From assembly GCF_001305855.1 (NCBI RefSeq), contig NZ_LIXZ01000015.1, positions 90,934 to 137,246 on the forward strand: 46,313 nt of DNA, written 5' to 3'. Source of the stretch: Rossellomorea vietnamensis (lineage in GTDB: Bacteria; Bacillota; Bacilli; Bacillales; Bacillaceae_B). Each line of letters opens with the position of its first letter. Within the stretch, counting starts at the first letter, position 1. The position numbers and the translations under genes are program-made. Below the pieces are notes generated by a model, which searched no databases, was not told the origin of the DNA, and saw only the letters and a list, made by a program, of their open reading frames with translations. This document shows, piece after piece, positions 32,758 to 41,284 of the stretch.

Positions 32758-33198
32758 TTACCTTACTTCCACCGAAAAAGCATAACTCCCGTCCCCCTGC
32801 TTCCAGTGGGCGACTAAATGATAGACATAGACCCCTTTCTTCTCGGGAACGATGATCGTGTGATTTCTTACGCTCACACCTTCTGCCTGTTCTTCCCCGT
32901 TCCACTGCTCTGCAGCGAGGTGTTGAGGTTTCTTGTTGAATTTCACTGTAATCTTCTCACCGGGAGATACGACGGTTGGCTTTTCTTCTCCTGCCATCGC
33001 TACCACACTTGAATAAGCCTTATCCACACATTCGCCTGAAAAGAACCCCTTCCAGCAATAGGAACCTTCTGTTGTGGGAATGCTCTCTTCTCCAGCCGTT
33101 ACAGTCGGTGTCGGCGGCGCTGTTCGGAACGGTTGAATAATAAATAGAATAATCGCGATCACGGCAATGATATTGCTCAATGCCAATGCCTTTCTCAT
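32758..33198 (-). CDS. membrane-anchored extracytoplasmic protein, unknown
   Basis: A 146-aa protein with an N-terminal hydrophobic anchor (residues 5-24) followed by a Pro/Thr-rich linker and an extracytoplasmic beta-type domain. Two cysteines close together (CWKGFFSGEC) may form a disulfide. The C-terminal half (VYVYHLVAHWKQGDGSYAFSVEV) resembles a beta-sandwich. ATG 33198 has AAGGGG eight bases upstream. No family is recognised with confidence. Confidence 0.72.
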   Translation of the reverse strand: MRKALALSNIIAVIAIILFIIQPFRTAPPTPTVTAGEESIPTTEGSYCWKGFFSGECVDKAYSSVVAMAGEEKPTVVSPGEKITVKFNKKPQHLAAEQWNGEEQAEGVSVRNHTIIVPEKKGVYVYHLVAHWKQGDGSYAFSVEVR

Positions 33199-33243
33199 GT
33201 TCATCGCCCCTTTTCTACTTTAGACGTATCCTGAAGAAAAAGG

Positions 33244-33954
33244 TTACCCTTTAACCCTCTCCCTCCTTATAAGCATCCCCATCGGAACATACGTCACAAA
33301 AAACACGACAAGTGCCACAATTTCGAGATTAATATAATATATGATCCCCGTTCCGAAAAAGGACAAGATCGTTTTCGATTCTGTCGGATTGGCCAGATAA
33401 AAGAAGTTTGTATCAAGAATGTGGTTTAGAAAAAAGATCGGCAGGGCGAGAAGATTGACCATGAGAAAGCCGGTCCATATGGCTTTCCTCGGGACCCGAT
33501 AGCCCTCATATACGATGAAATAAAGAACGGACCACGCAATGGCTGCATGATGGAGGAAGTATTTTAAAAAGCGGTAATGAGGAAATTGATAAGTCATTTC
33601 AGGTGTGACCATGCTTAAGATTGGAGGAAGAAATCCGATAAAGAACAATAGATAAAAGGCCTTCTGGTTCTGTTTCAAAAATAAATAAATCGCGATGAAC
33701 GTACTGACGGAACAAAGCTGCAGGGGCAGATCCCCCAGCTCCCACTGTCCCGTCGTCACGAGCCAGATATGCCAGGACACCTCACTCAGCACCAGCATCC
33801 AGAAAATGGTCCACTTCAACGCCAGTTGATACCTCTTTAAGAAATGCCTGAAGGACACAAGCCAGAATGATAGTGCCACAAACATCAAAAGCACCGAGAT
33901 ATGGGGAACAGAAAACAACTCGAACGTTTGCATCTCTGTCACGGAAAACATCAT
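33244..33954 (-). CDS. ywaF: YwaF/TIGR02206 family membrane protein
   Basis: A 236-aa polytopic protein with about seven membrane segments, matching B. subtilis YwaF (TIGR02206). Family motifs are EVSWHIWLVTTGQWELGDLPLQLCSVST near residues 55-82 and HYRFLKYFLHHAAIAW near residue 125. The family is of unknown function. ATG 33954 follows AGGGGTGG. The 33-residue upstream extension of the open frame would be unusual and lacks a ribosome site. Confidence 0.82.
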   Translation of the reverse strand: MMFSVTEMQTFELFSVPHISVLLMFVALSFWLVSFRHFLKRYQLALKWTIFWMLVLSEVSWHIWLVTTGQWELGDLPLQLCSVSTFIAIYLFLKQNQKAFYLLFFIGFLPPILSMVTPEMTYQFPHYRFLKYFLHHAAIAWSVLYFIVYEGYRVPRKAIWTGFLMVNLLALPIFFLNHILDTNFFYLANPTESKTILSFFGTGIIYYINLEIVALVVFFVTYVPMGMLIRRERVKG

Positions 33955-34037
33955 GCCACCCCTATTCGTTTGAAAAGTGGTTATCATGGATAGTTTATTC
34001 GGCATAAAGGATGGTTCAGAACGGATTTCAGAAAATG

Positions 34038-34062
34038 AAAAAGCCCCCTTCAAGAGGGGACA
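34038..34062 (-). terminator. intrinsic terminator of the SDR gene
   Basis: On the minus strand, GTCCCCTCTTGAAGGGGGC forms a short CCCC/GGGG stem followed by TTTTT. It lies just beyond the SDR stop. Confidence 0.7.
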
Positions 34063-34068
34063 TCCATA

Positions 34069-34902
34069 CTATAACGTAAACGGCGGAATATAACGCCCAT
34101 CCACATCGGTAAACTCATATTCTTTCGCCATGTCACCCGCTTTTAACACCTGTCCCGTCTTTCGCATTACTTCCGGATCCTCCGCCAGGGCTGTGATGGC
34201 GCGTCCCACATAATAAGGAGTTTCAGATGGCTTTAAGTCTTCTGATTTCTGCCAGTTTTCCTCGTCCACTCCCATATGTTCGAGCACAAGCTCTGTTCTC
34301 ATAAAACCTGGAGATACAGCTATGACCGCAATCCCGTCTTCTTTTAACTCTTTAGATAGACCGTACGCCATTCGGACGAGTGCATTTTTTGCCAGATCAT
34401 AATAGAATTGTCCGGTGTACTTGCCTTCATCCCAGAATGTCGTATGAACGATCAGGGCTTCTTTATTTTCCCGAAGCAGGGGAATGGCAAAATGATTGGT
34501 CGCAAGCTGGGCCCTAACGCCTGCCGTGAACATTGTGTCCCAATTTTCAAGAGACTGTTCCCAGAATGCTCCCGGATTCACACCGATATCATGTGCACCC
34601 CACACGTTGTTGATGAGAATATCCAGCTTTCCCTGCTCTTCTCGAATCTGCCTGATCACCGAATCAGTTTCTGCATCGATCGTATGATCACATCGAATCG
34701 CAATCCCTTTTCCACCCGCTTCATCAATTTGCGCAACTGTGGCATCAATCGTTCCGGGAAAGTTCTGTGTCGAGTTCCCTTTCGTGCTGCGTCCGGTGAC
34801 ATATACGGTGGCTCCCGCTTTTCCCAATTCAACGGCAATCGCACGCCCCGCTCCCCGGCTTGCTCCTGTGACAAGTGCCACTTTTCCTCTCAATGACTTC
34901 AT
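34069..34902 (-). CDS. SDR family oxidoreductase
   Basis: A 277-aa classical-type short-chain dehydrogenase. The cofactor motif TGASRGAG lies at about residues 12-19, and NNVWGAHD near residue 97 replaces NNAG. The catalytic Tyr-Lys pair is YDLAK (YxxxK) near residue 169. The usual catalytic Ser is a Thr (VHTTFW). Its C-terminal part (VRAITALAEDPE and GDMAKEYEFTDVDG) is family-typical. ATG 34902 has AAAGG upstream. It is divergent from a WYL-type regulator with an operator-like dyad between, so coregulation is likely. The substrate is unknown. Confidence 0.83.
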   Translation of the reverse strand: MKSLRGKVALVTGASRGAGRAIAVELGKAGATVYVTGRSTKGNSTQNFPGTIDATVAQIDEAGGKGIAIRCDHTIDAETDSVIRQIREEQGKLDILINNVWGAHDIGVNPGAFWEQSLENWDTMFTAGVRAQLATNHFAIPLLRENKEALIVHTTFWDEGKYTGQFYYDLAKNALVRMAYGLSKELKEDGIAVIAVSPGFMRTELVLEHMGVDEENWQKSEDLKPSETPYYVGRAITALAEDPEVMRKTGQVLKAGDMAKEYEFTDVDGRYIPPFTL

Positions 34903-34952
34903 CCAACCATTCCTTTCTTCATGTAAGATAACCCCATTATACGATCCCTTTC

Positions 34953-34981
34953 TTGACATCTATTGTCATATTTCATTAAAT
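34953..34981 (+). promoter_or_regulatory. promoter of the WYL regulator with TGACA-TGTCA dyad
   Basis: The -35 box TTGACA (34953-34958) and the -10-like box TTAAAT (34976-34981) are separated by 17 bases. A perfect 5-bp inverted repeat TGACA-TCTAT-TGTCA (34954-34968) overlaps the -35. On the minus strand a TATAAT at 34936-34941 may be the SDR promoter -10. The dyad is a candidate operator for the WYL regulator on both genes. Confidence 0.55.
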
Positions 34982-35011
34982 AAAAGAAAATCCAAGAAAA
35001 AGGTGATCGAT

Positions 35012-35980
35012 ATGAGAGGCGACCGATTAGTATCCATTCTGTTATTACTGCAAACACACGGCCGAATGACCGCGAAAGCACTTGCGGAGAAATTGGAGGT
35101 GTCTGAACGGACCATCCACCGGGACATGGATGCCCTGAGCGGCACCGGGATTCCTGTCGTGGCGGAACGGGGCCAAAACGGGGGCTGGTCGCTAATTGAG
35201 GATTACCGGACGGACCTGACCGGGTTGAAGGAATCGGAAATCCGGGCATTATTCGTGTCTCCTTCTGTTCATCTCCTGGACGATCTCGGACTGACCCGTA
35301 CGACGGAGGAAGCACGGAACAAGCTCATCGCCTCCCTACCGTCCACGTATCGGGAAAATGCGAAAGACGTATGGAACCGGATCCATATCGACACGAGCTC
35401 CTGGCGAAAGCAGAAAGACAAAACTGCCTCCCTTGAAATCATCAAAGAGGCGATCTTTCAGGAAATCAAACTAGTCATCACCTATGAACGTGCAGATGGA
35501 GAAACCGATGACCGCGTGGTGGAACCACTTGGGCTTGTGGCGAAAGGGGATCTTTGGTATCTCGTCGCAGCCAAGGAAAACGGGGATATCCGTAATTACC
35601 GGGTCTCCCGGATTCACCATGCCGAACCATTGGACGGGACATTTGAAAGACCCAAAGGCTTTGACCTTGCACAGTACTGGACATCCTCCACTCAATCCTT
35701 CATCAAAAGGCTTCCCTCTTTTGAAGTGAAAGTAGCAGTGGCACCACAAGCGTTATCCCGGCTCACCTTCACGGGACGGTTTGCCCGGGTCCTTGAAGTC
35801 GGGGAACGGAGAGGTGCGGAATGGATTCCCGTTACGCTTTCCTTCGACACGGAAGAAGAAGCGAAAGGCTATCTGATAGGATTCGCCGACCAAGTAAACA
35901 TCAAAGAACCGGCTGATCTCAAACAGAAAGTCCTGGAAATGGCTGAGGCTACGGTTTCATTTTATCGACGAATGGAATAA
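35012..35980 (+). CDS. WYL-domain transcriptional regulator
   Basis: A 322-aa regulator. An N-terminal helix-turn-helix domain (residues 1-60, RMTAKALAEKLEVSERTIHRDMDAL) is followed by a WYL sensor domain, recognisable by VVEPLGLVAKGDLWYLVAA near residues 170-188 and NYRVSRI near residue 198, and by a C-terminal extension. Relatives (YobV-like, DeoR-type HTH) repress or activate nearby operons and may bind nucleotide-like ligands. ATG 35012 follows AAGGTG. It is divergent from the SDR gene. Confidence 0.87.
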   Translation: MRGDRLVSILLLLQTHGRMTAKALAEKLEVSERTIHRDMDALSGTGIPVVAERGQNGGWSLIEDYRTDLTGLKESEIRALFVSPSVHLLDDLGLTRTTEEARNKLIASLPSTYRENAKDVWNRIHIDTSSWRKQKDKTASLEIIKEAIFQEIKLVITYERADGETDDRVVEPLGLVAKGDLWYLVAAKENGDIRNYRVSRIHHAEPLDGTFERPKGFDLAQYWTSSTQSFIKRLPSFEVKVAVAPQALSRLTFTGRFARVLEVGERRGAEWIPVTLSFDTEEEAKGYLIGFADQVNIKEPADLKQKVLEMAEATVSFYRRME

Positions 35981-36032
35981 TTCTTCCTTTTCTCCGATAT
36001 GTTTTAAAAAACAGTTGTCGAGGAGAATTCCC

Positions 36033-36971
36033 ATGAAAAATATTCTATTATTTGCCGATCCGGGTATCGATGATTCCGTGGCCATCATGTACGCCCTCTT
36101 GAATCCGGATATTAACGTACTCGGAATCGTATCGAGTTACGGAAATGTCGAAAAGAAACAGGCCACCGATAACATCGCCTATCTGCTTAAGCTTGCCGGA
36201 AGGACCGATGTGCCGATCATCGGTGGCTCCAACAGTCCATCATCCGGGGAAATCCCGACCTATTATCCTGAAATCCATGGACAGGAAGGTTTAGGTCCGA
36301 TCAGGCCACCGGAAAACTTCTTCGGGGAGCTCACCAACTTTTCTAAACTCTATACCATCATAAAAGAAAATAAAGACGTCACCATCGTGGATGTTGGGAG
36401 GAATACATCTCTCGCCACCCTCTACATCCTGGGAGAAGATATTGCTAAGGTCGTTAAAGAGTTTTATATCATGGGAGGCGCCTTTTTCGTACCGGGAAAC
36501 GTCACCCCGTCAGCCGAAGCAAATTTCTACGGAGATCCCATTGCTTCAGAGCTTTTGGTCAAGAATCTCGACAATCTGTACATCGCCCCTTTAAACGTCA
36601 CCAACAAAGCGATCATCACCCTCGAACACATCAAAGCCATCCAGGAGATGAACGGGAACCCCCTCATCGAAATCCTCGATGACGTCATGACTTACTATAT
36701 CAATGCCTATAAAAAACTCATTCCAGGGATAAACGGTGCTCCCCTCCACGATGTCGTCACCCTCTCCCTGATGGTGAATCCGGAAATGGGAAAAACGATT
36801 AGAAGGGACGTCGAAGTATTGACCACAGGCTACGGGCAAGGTACCTCCATCGCCGACTTCAGGGTCAGCTCCAAACCGGCCGAAAAGAATATCAACATTT
36901 ATCTGGAAATGGATTACCAAATGTTCGTGAAAGATTTCATAGAGATCATGACCAGAAAAAAGATAACTTGA
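36033..36971 (+). CDS. nucleoside hydrolase (IunH-type)
   Basis: A 312-aa ribonucleoside hydrolase that should split nucleosides into base and ribose with a Ca-bound water. The N-terminal motif DPGIDDSVA (residues 8-16) retains the DPG Asp and DD pair that coordinate calcium, although the first Asp of the usual DxDPG is Phe. The C-terminal APLHDVVTLS near residue 237 supplies the other Asp and the leaving-group His. GAGGAG lies at seven bases from ATG 36033. It is not in an operon with other nucleoside genes, so the substrate range is open. Confidence 0.87.
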   Translation: MKNILLFADPGIDDSVAIMYALLNPDINVLGIVSSYGNVEKKQATDNIAYLLKLAGRTDVPIIGGSNSPSSGEIPTYYPEIHGQEGLGPIRPPENFFGELTNFSKLYTIIKENKDVTIVDVGRNTSLATLYILGEDIAKVVKEFYIMGGAFFVPGNVTPSAEANFYGDPIASELLVKNLDNLYIAPLNVTNKAIITLEHIKAIQEMNGNPLIEILDDVMTYYINAYKKLIPGINGAPLHDVVTLSLMVNPEMGKTIRRDVEVLTTGYGQGTSIADFRVSSKPAEKNINIYLEMDYQMFVKDFIEIMTRKKIT

Positions 36972-36979
36972 TGAAAAAA

Positions 36980-37017
36980 AGAAGGGATCGGCCTGTTTTC
37001 CCCTGCCCATCCCTTCT
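36980..37017. terminator. intrinsic terminator
   Basis: The perfect 9-bp arms AGAAGGGAT and ATCCCTTCT, with further inner pairing, lie between the nucleoside hydrolase gene and the convergent MBL hydrolase gene. Confidence 0.8.
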
Positions 37018-37021
37018 CATC

Positions 37022-37705
37022 CTACTGACTCTTTTCCCCAATTTCGATCAGCTCCTGGAGGAACACGTCAATTTCTCCTACCAGCACGCCACCATGACCT
37101 GTACACAGTACATCCGCATCATATTCCTTCATGATTCGGAGGCCGTCGAGGAATACAGGCAGGTCCGCAACTCCGCCACCCTGAAGATACTCGACCCAGG
37201 CTTGTCTCAGATCATCTCCTTTTGAAACAAGCCCTCCATCTGATAGAGGATCTCCAAAGAAACAAAGGAAATCTCCCGTGAACAATGTTCTGGTCGGCCT
37301 ATGAAAGAACACGACAGAACCCGGAGAATGATAGCCGACTCTCGTATAGTCGTAATCCCCTATGGTCCCTCTATCCACGAGCTCCCCGCTTATGGAAGAA
37401 CCAGTTGGCAGCGTCTCGTCAGCATGAATGACCTTCCTTGCCTTAGTGAATAACGTTTCCCCTCCCACATGATCCTCATGACCATGGGTGATGAGCATCA
37501 GCTTCACATCGTCTGCCGTTTTTCCGATTTTATGTAGGGCGTGCTGGAGAAACACCAAGTGACCCTCTTTACACGAATCGACCACAGTCAATCCTGCTTC
37601 TTCCTTGATAAAGTACGCATTCGTATAGGTATTCCACTCAGCATCCCAAACCGCCAGCACATCTATATGATCATTCACTTTTTCCAATTGATACTCCACT
37701 TTCAC
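37022..37705 (-). CDS. MBL-fold metallo-hydrolase
   Basis: A 227-aa metallo-beta-lactamase-fold hydrolase. The zinc motif THGHEDHVGG lies near residues 73-82, with further ligands in FTGDFLCF near residue 144 and CTGHGGVLV near residue 202. These are the usual HxHxDH, Asp and His positions, so it should bind two metals. GTG 37705 follows AGGAGGGG at six bases. An upstream GTG lacks a site. Substrates in this family range from glyoxalase II-type thioesters to phosphoesters. Confidence 0.87.
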   Translation of the reverse strand: MKVEYQLEKVNDHIDVLAVWDAEWNTYTNAYFIKEEAGLTVVDSCKEGHLVFLQHALHKIGKTADDVKLMLITHGHEDHVGGETLFTKARKVIHADETLPTGSSISGELVDRGTIGDYDYTRVGYHSPGSVVFFHRPTRTLFTGDFLCFFGDPLSDGGLVSKGDDLRQAWVEYLQGGGVADLPVFLDGLRIMKEYDADVLCTGHGGVLVGEIDVFLQELIEIGEKSQ

Positions 37706-37776
37706 TTGCCCCCTCCTGATTTCCACTTGAATCAATTCCACAAACAGGGCGAAATCCCCTTTTCATGATGGTGAAA

Positions 37777-38010
37777 TTAGTAGATAAAGCTTTCGAAGGA
37801 CACCAGGATCAAGAAAAGAGCTACGGCAAAAAACAGATAGCTTCGATACGATTTCCGATTCTTCTGTCGTTCTTCCGCTCCCATTACGACCATCATGATC
37901 GCCAAACCTGCCATCGTAAAAGGAAGGATGCTCGTATTATTTGAGATTAAACCATAGAGTGATAGTGCCATGACAATAACAGCAATCGAAATTCTGAATT
38001 TTTTCAGCAT
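37777..38010 (-). CDS. DUF3953/YczI-like small membrane protein
   Basis: A 77-aa protein with three hydrophobic segments (residues 5-22, 28-42 and 55-75) separated by a charged cytoplasmic loop (GAEERQKNRKSYRSY). It resembles B. subtilis YczI (DUF3953). ATG 38010 lies behind TGAGGAA. Function unknown. It is followed by the MBL hydrolase gene on the same strand after about 70 bases. Confidence 0.72.
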   Translation of the reverse strand: MLKKFRISIAVIVMALSLYGLISNNTSILPFTMAGLAIMMVVMGAEERQKNRKSYRSYLFFAVALFLILVSFESFIY

Positions 38011-38047
38011 GGTGGATTCCTCATTTCTTCTTATGTAACAAAAAAAA

Positions 38048-38080
38048 GGGCCTGACCCCCGATTCAGGTCAGACACCCCA
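38048..38080 (-). terminator. intrinsic terminator of the VOC gene
   Basis: The arms CTGACC (38052-38057) and GGTCAG (38067-38072), extended by G/C pairs, form a hairpin. On the minus strand this is followed by a T-run. It lies five bases past the VOC stop. Confidence 0.75.
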
Positions 38081-38084
38081 TCCT

Positions 38085-38480
38085 CTACTTCGCGTCCTTA
38101 TCCGGCTGATGAATCCCGAACACATTGCCTTCCGTGTCTATGTAATACCCCTGCCACGCCATTCCCGGCAGTGCGTACTTCGGCATGGCCACCTTGCCGC
38201 CGTGTTCCAGGATGAGCTTCTCGGTTTCATCATAGTTCCCGACGCCCATCGTACACGAATATCCGTTCATCGGCTGATTCGGCTGAGGTGGAGGGCTTTG
38301 ACGCTGCATTAGTGCACCATTGATCCCCATCTCATTCTCATCCCCTGTCACAGCCCCAACGTAAGGCATTCCAGCGTATTCACTCCAGTCCTCGAACTTC
38401 CAGCCGAATACTTCCCCGTAAAACGTCTTTGCCCGTTCCATGTCATCTACATGCACTTCGAAATGTACCATTCTTCCCAT
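38085..38480 (-). CDS. VOC family protein (glyoxalase-like)
   Basis: A 131-aa vicinal-oxygen-chelate protein. It has FEVHVDDMERAKTFYGEVFGW at residues 7-27 and ILEHGGKVAMPKYALPGMAWQGYYIDTEGNVFGI near the end. These are the paired beta-alpha-beta-beta-beta modules of the YaeR/PhnB-like group. GGGAGG precedes ATG. A -10-like TATAAT lies upstream. The ligand is unknown. Confidence 0.85.
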   Translation of the reverse strand: MGRMVHFEVHVDDMERAKTFYGEVFGWKFEDWSEYAGMPYVGAVTGDENEMGINGALMQRQSPPPQPNQPMNGYSCTMGVGNYDETEKLILEHGGKVAMPKYALPGMAWQGYYIDTEGNVFGIHQPDKDAK

Positions 38481-38873
38481 TGTTCATACCTCCCATATAC
38501 TGTCTTTCATTATAATGATTTCGATATTACGGAGAGAAACCCTTCTTTTATATTTATTAAATAGGGTTCACTCTATCGTACTTGTGTTCTGACATAATTC
38601 AGACCTTATTCGAAATCTCTACCCCATCGATGAATCACAGTAAATTAACAAAAAGAAACAGAAAAAATCGCGGAATAGAAAACATTTTATGATCCAATCC
38701 CTCTATCCTTACGTTTTCTTCATTATGATCACTTGTGTGGAAAATTAAAAGTTTCTTTGTCGGTTATGTTACATATCAACATTTCCTCACTTTTTTTCAC
38801 ATAAAGTCTATTGAACAAAGGCTGAAGCTTATCTATTATGAATCTAGCACACAAAGAAGAAAGGACGATTATC
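38481..38873. other. long AT-rich intergenic region between VOC and YcnK-like genes
   Basis: Some 390 bases contain no convincing gene on either strand. They hold the promoter of the minus-strand VOC gene and the promoter of the YcnK-like regulator (38811-38839). Weak dyads are visible (TCTGA/TCAGA near 38591, ATGTT/AACAT near 38766-38782) but none is compelling. Confidence 0.5.
38811..38839 (+). promoter_or_regulatory. sigma-A promoter of the copper-type regulator operon
   Basis: TTGAAC (38811-38816) and TATTAT (38834-38839) are separated by exactly 17 bases and lie about 35 bases ahead of the regulator ATG. Both boxes differ from consensus by one or two bases. Confidence 0.65.
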
Positions 38874-39443
38874 ATGCTGCCGATCGATAGCCAACAACAA
38901 ATTTTAACGTGGCTTGAAGAAGAGGGAACGTTACGTGTATCAGACATCAGCTCCCGCCTCGAGGTATCGGAAATGACGGTCTACCGGGATCTTAAGCCAC
39001 TGATGGAAGCGAACAAAGTCCGTAAGACGTCAAACGGCATCTCTGCTATGCAAGCCGAGGGTATCCCAACTGATTCCTGTGTTTACTGCCTTAAGACAAC
39101 AACCTCAAGAAGAGCAGTTCAACTCATAAAAAAAGATCATACAATCGAACAGACCTGCTGTCCCCACTGCGGTTTACTCCGTTATAAAGACATCAAGGAG
39201 GATGTCATGCAGATTCTCTGCCGGGATTTCCTGACGGATATGACGATCAGCGGGAAAACGGCCACCTACTTGATTGATGCCGACTTGAACCTGAACTGCT
39301 GTCAGCCCCAAGTCATCTCCTTTGAATCAAGGAAGCAGGCAGAACAATTCCAAACCGGATTCGGAGGTACAATCTGCACGCTTCCACAAGCCATCACGGC
39401 GATCTCAAGAGACATGCAAGGATCGGGCTGCTGCCACGACTAA
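38874..39443 (+). CDS. ycnK: YcnK-like DeoR-HTH regulator with NosL-type metal-binding domain
   Basis: A 189-aa repressor-like protein of the same length and design as B. subtilis YcnK. A DeoR-type helix-turn-helix (residues 1-55, TLRVSDISSRLEVSEMTVYRDL) is followed by a NosL-like C-terminal domain with many cysteines (CVYC, CCPHCG, NCCQPQ, TICTLPQ, GCCHD). In B. subtilis YcnK represses copper-uptake genes when copper is replete. ATG 38874 follows GAAAGG. It heads a three-gene unit with a PepSY-TM gene and a FixH/YtkA-like lipoprotein, instead of the ycnJ importer. Confidence 0.82.
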   Translation: MLPIDSQQQILTWLEEEGTLRVSDISSRLEVSEMTVYRDLKPLMEANKVRKTSNGISAMQAEGIPTDSCVYCLKTTTSRRAVQLIKKDHTIEQTCCPHCGLLRYKDIKEDVMQILCRDFLTDMTISGKTATYLIDADLNLNCCQPQVISFESRKQAEQFQTGFGGTICTLPQAITAISRDMQGSGCCHD

Positions 39444-39461
39444 GAAAAGAGGAAAAAAACA

Positions 39462-40793
39462 ATGGACAAAAAATCATATCAAACGATTTGGAGATGGCAC
39501 TTCTATGCGGGCATCATCATTGCCCCGTTTCTATTGATCCTTGCTGTAACGGGATCGATTTACCTCTTCAAGCCCCAGATCGAACAGAATCTCTATCAAA
39601 AATATTACGAAGTCAATCCACAGGGAGAGAAGCTTCCTGCAACTGAACTTATCGATAAAGTGAAAACGCTTCACCCTGATGCACAAATCACAAGCTTCCG
39701 TCCCGGAGAAAGGGCCGACCGTTCCAGTGAAATCGGCATCAGTACAGAAGAAGGCTCTGCCACGATCTTCTTGAATCCTTACACAGGAAAGTCCCTCGGT
39801 GAATTGAAGCCTGAGGACCGGATCATGAATAAAGTCGAAGAAATTCACGGCGAGCTGATGGCGGGTACAATCGGCGACCGGATTGTGGAACTTGTTGCCT
39901 GCTGGGCCGTCGTCCTCATTGTCACGGGATTGTTCCTATGGTTCCCGCGTAAAAAGGACAAACTATCAGGCGTGTTTATCCCACGCTTCACTAAAGGAAA
40001 GAAGATTTTCAGAAGGGATCTCCATGCAGTACCGGCTTTCTGGGTCACAGCGGGAATGCTGTTCCTGATCATGACGGGACTTCCCTGGTCCGGCTTCTGG
40101 GGAACGAACTTTCAGAACATCATGACGAATGCCGGGGCCGGCTATCCCCCGTCTATCTGGTCAGGGGAAGCTCCGCAGTCTGTCGTGAAAACAAAGGAAA
40201 TCGCCGACGTCCCCTGGGCAGCCGAGAATTTGGACGTTCCCGTATCGGCTCTTGAAGGGTACACGCCATTATCCATGAATGATGTCGTATCGATTGCCAA
40301 ACGAGAAGGAATTGATCCGAGCTATACCGTCTACATCCCTCAGGATAAAAACGGCGTCTATACTCTATCCGCCTTCCCGGCTAAAGCACAAAATGAAGTC
40401 ACGATGCACCTTGATCAGTACACAGGAGCCGTCCTCGCTGATTATCGTTTTGACAACTACGGAATCGGCGGCAAAATCGTCGCCATGGGGATCACCCTCC
40501 ATACAGGAACCCAATTCGGTTTCATCAATCAACTGTTCAGCCTGTTGATCTGCCTTGGCATCATGCTTGTCGCCATCAGCGGATTCTATCTGTGGCTGAA
40601 ACGTAAACCGAAAAAAGAAATGGGTGCACCGAAATCACCAGGCATTCTGAAGATGAAGTATTTCCTTTTTGTCATGATTGCACTCGGGATCCTGTTCCCT
40701 CTCGTCGGGGCTTCCTTGATTGTCATCCTGCTTCTTGACCGGTTATTGATCAAAAAAATCCCTGCTACGAAAAAATTCTTCGGTGCGGCATAA
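39462..40793 (+). CDS. PepSY-TM membrane protein, putative heme-dependent metal reductase
   Basis: A 443-aa protein with four to five membrane segments (about residues 15-35, 138-158, 185-205, 345-380, 400-425) and an exterior PepSY domain between segments 1 and 2, plus another exterior region between 3 and 4. Conserved membrane histidines are visible: WHFYAG (H13), EIHGELM, DLHAVP and TLHTGTQ. In characterised PepSY_TM proteins such as FoxB such residues bind heme b for electron transfer to metal or siderophore. A copper or iron reductase role is inferred from this and from the YcnK-like regulator upstream. GAGGA precedes the ATG. Confidence 0.83.
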   Translation: MDKKSYQTIWRWHFYAGIIIAPFLLILAVTGSIYLFKPQIEQNLYQKYYEVNPQGEKLPATELIDKVKTLHPDAQITSFRPGERADRSSEIGISTEEGSATIFLNPYTGKSLGELKPEDRIMNKVEEIHGELMAGTIGDRIVELVACWAVVLIVTGLFLWFPRKKDKLSGVFIPRFTKGKKIFRRDLHAVPAFWVTAGMLFLIMTGLPWSGFWGTNFQNIMTNAGAGYPPSIWSGEAPQSVVKTKEIADVPWAAENLDVPVSALEGYTPLSMNDVVSIAKREGIDPSYTVYIPQDKNGVYTLSAFPAKAQNEVTMHLDQYTGAVLADYRFDNYGIGGKIVAMGITLHTGTQFGFINQLFSLLICLGIMLVAISGFYLWLKRKPKKEMGAPKSPGILKMKYFLFVMIALGILFPLVGASLIVILLLDRLLIKKIPATKKFFGAA

Positions 40794-40809
40794 GAAAGGA
40801 CGATGCGAT

Positions 40810-41277
40810 ATGAAAACAACCTTTAAATATTTGAGTATCCTTTTCCTGTGCACGCTACTTGGTGCCTGCGCCCCGAAGGAAGATGCAGCGGAATTGTACC
40901 AGCAGGAATCGCCCCTTCAGGCTGATATTACGATGCCGGACGATTTTTCCGGAAGCGGTGACCCAATCAAGATCGAACTTACACAAGACGGCAAAACAGT
41001 GGCGGATGCCGACTTTGTTCATGTGGAAATCTGGAAAGGCGACGGGTCCTTCCATGACGGAATGGAAGAAACCGAGAATGCTGGAGATGGGATTTACACA
41101 TTCAATAAGAGCCTGACGGAAGATGGACTCTATTACATCAAAGTCCACGCAGGAAACAACGGCTCCACCATCATGCCGACACTGCCGTTTGCCGTCGGCG
41201 AACTATCCAAAGCTGACGTCGAAGCCTTAAATGACCACGCTCCTGTTGAGAGTGGAGATCATAGTCAGCACCACTAA
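40810..41277 (+). CDS. FixH/YtkA-like lipoprotein with His-rich tail
   Basis: A 155-aa exported lipoprotein. The signal peptide ends at lipobox LGAC (about residue 20), and a beta-sandwich domain of the YtkA/FixH type follows (VADADFVHVEIWKGDGSFHDGM near residue 57, GIYTFNKSLTEDGLYYIKVHAG near residue 94). It ends in a His-rich tail HDHSQHH-like stretch (VESGDHSQHH) suitable for metal binding. ATG 40810 follows AAAGGACG. In B. subtilis the related domain is fused to the copper importer YcnJ. Copper handling on the outer membrane face is inferred. Confidence 0.8.
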   Translation: MKTTFKYLSILFLCTLLGACAPKEDAAELYQQESPLQADITMPDDFSGSGDPIKIELTQDGKTVADADFVHVEIWKGDGSFHDGMEETENAGDGIYTFNKSLTEDGLYYIKVHAGNNGSTIMPTLPFAVGELSKADVEALNDHAPVESGDHSQHH

Positions 41278-41284
41278 CGTTCAA

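Noticed and set aside
38591..38782. Weak dyads (TCTGA/TCAGA and ATGTT/AACAT) before the copper-type regulator
   Set aside because: The arms are only five bases and AT-rich; such repeats are expected by chance in this AT-rich stretch.
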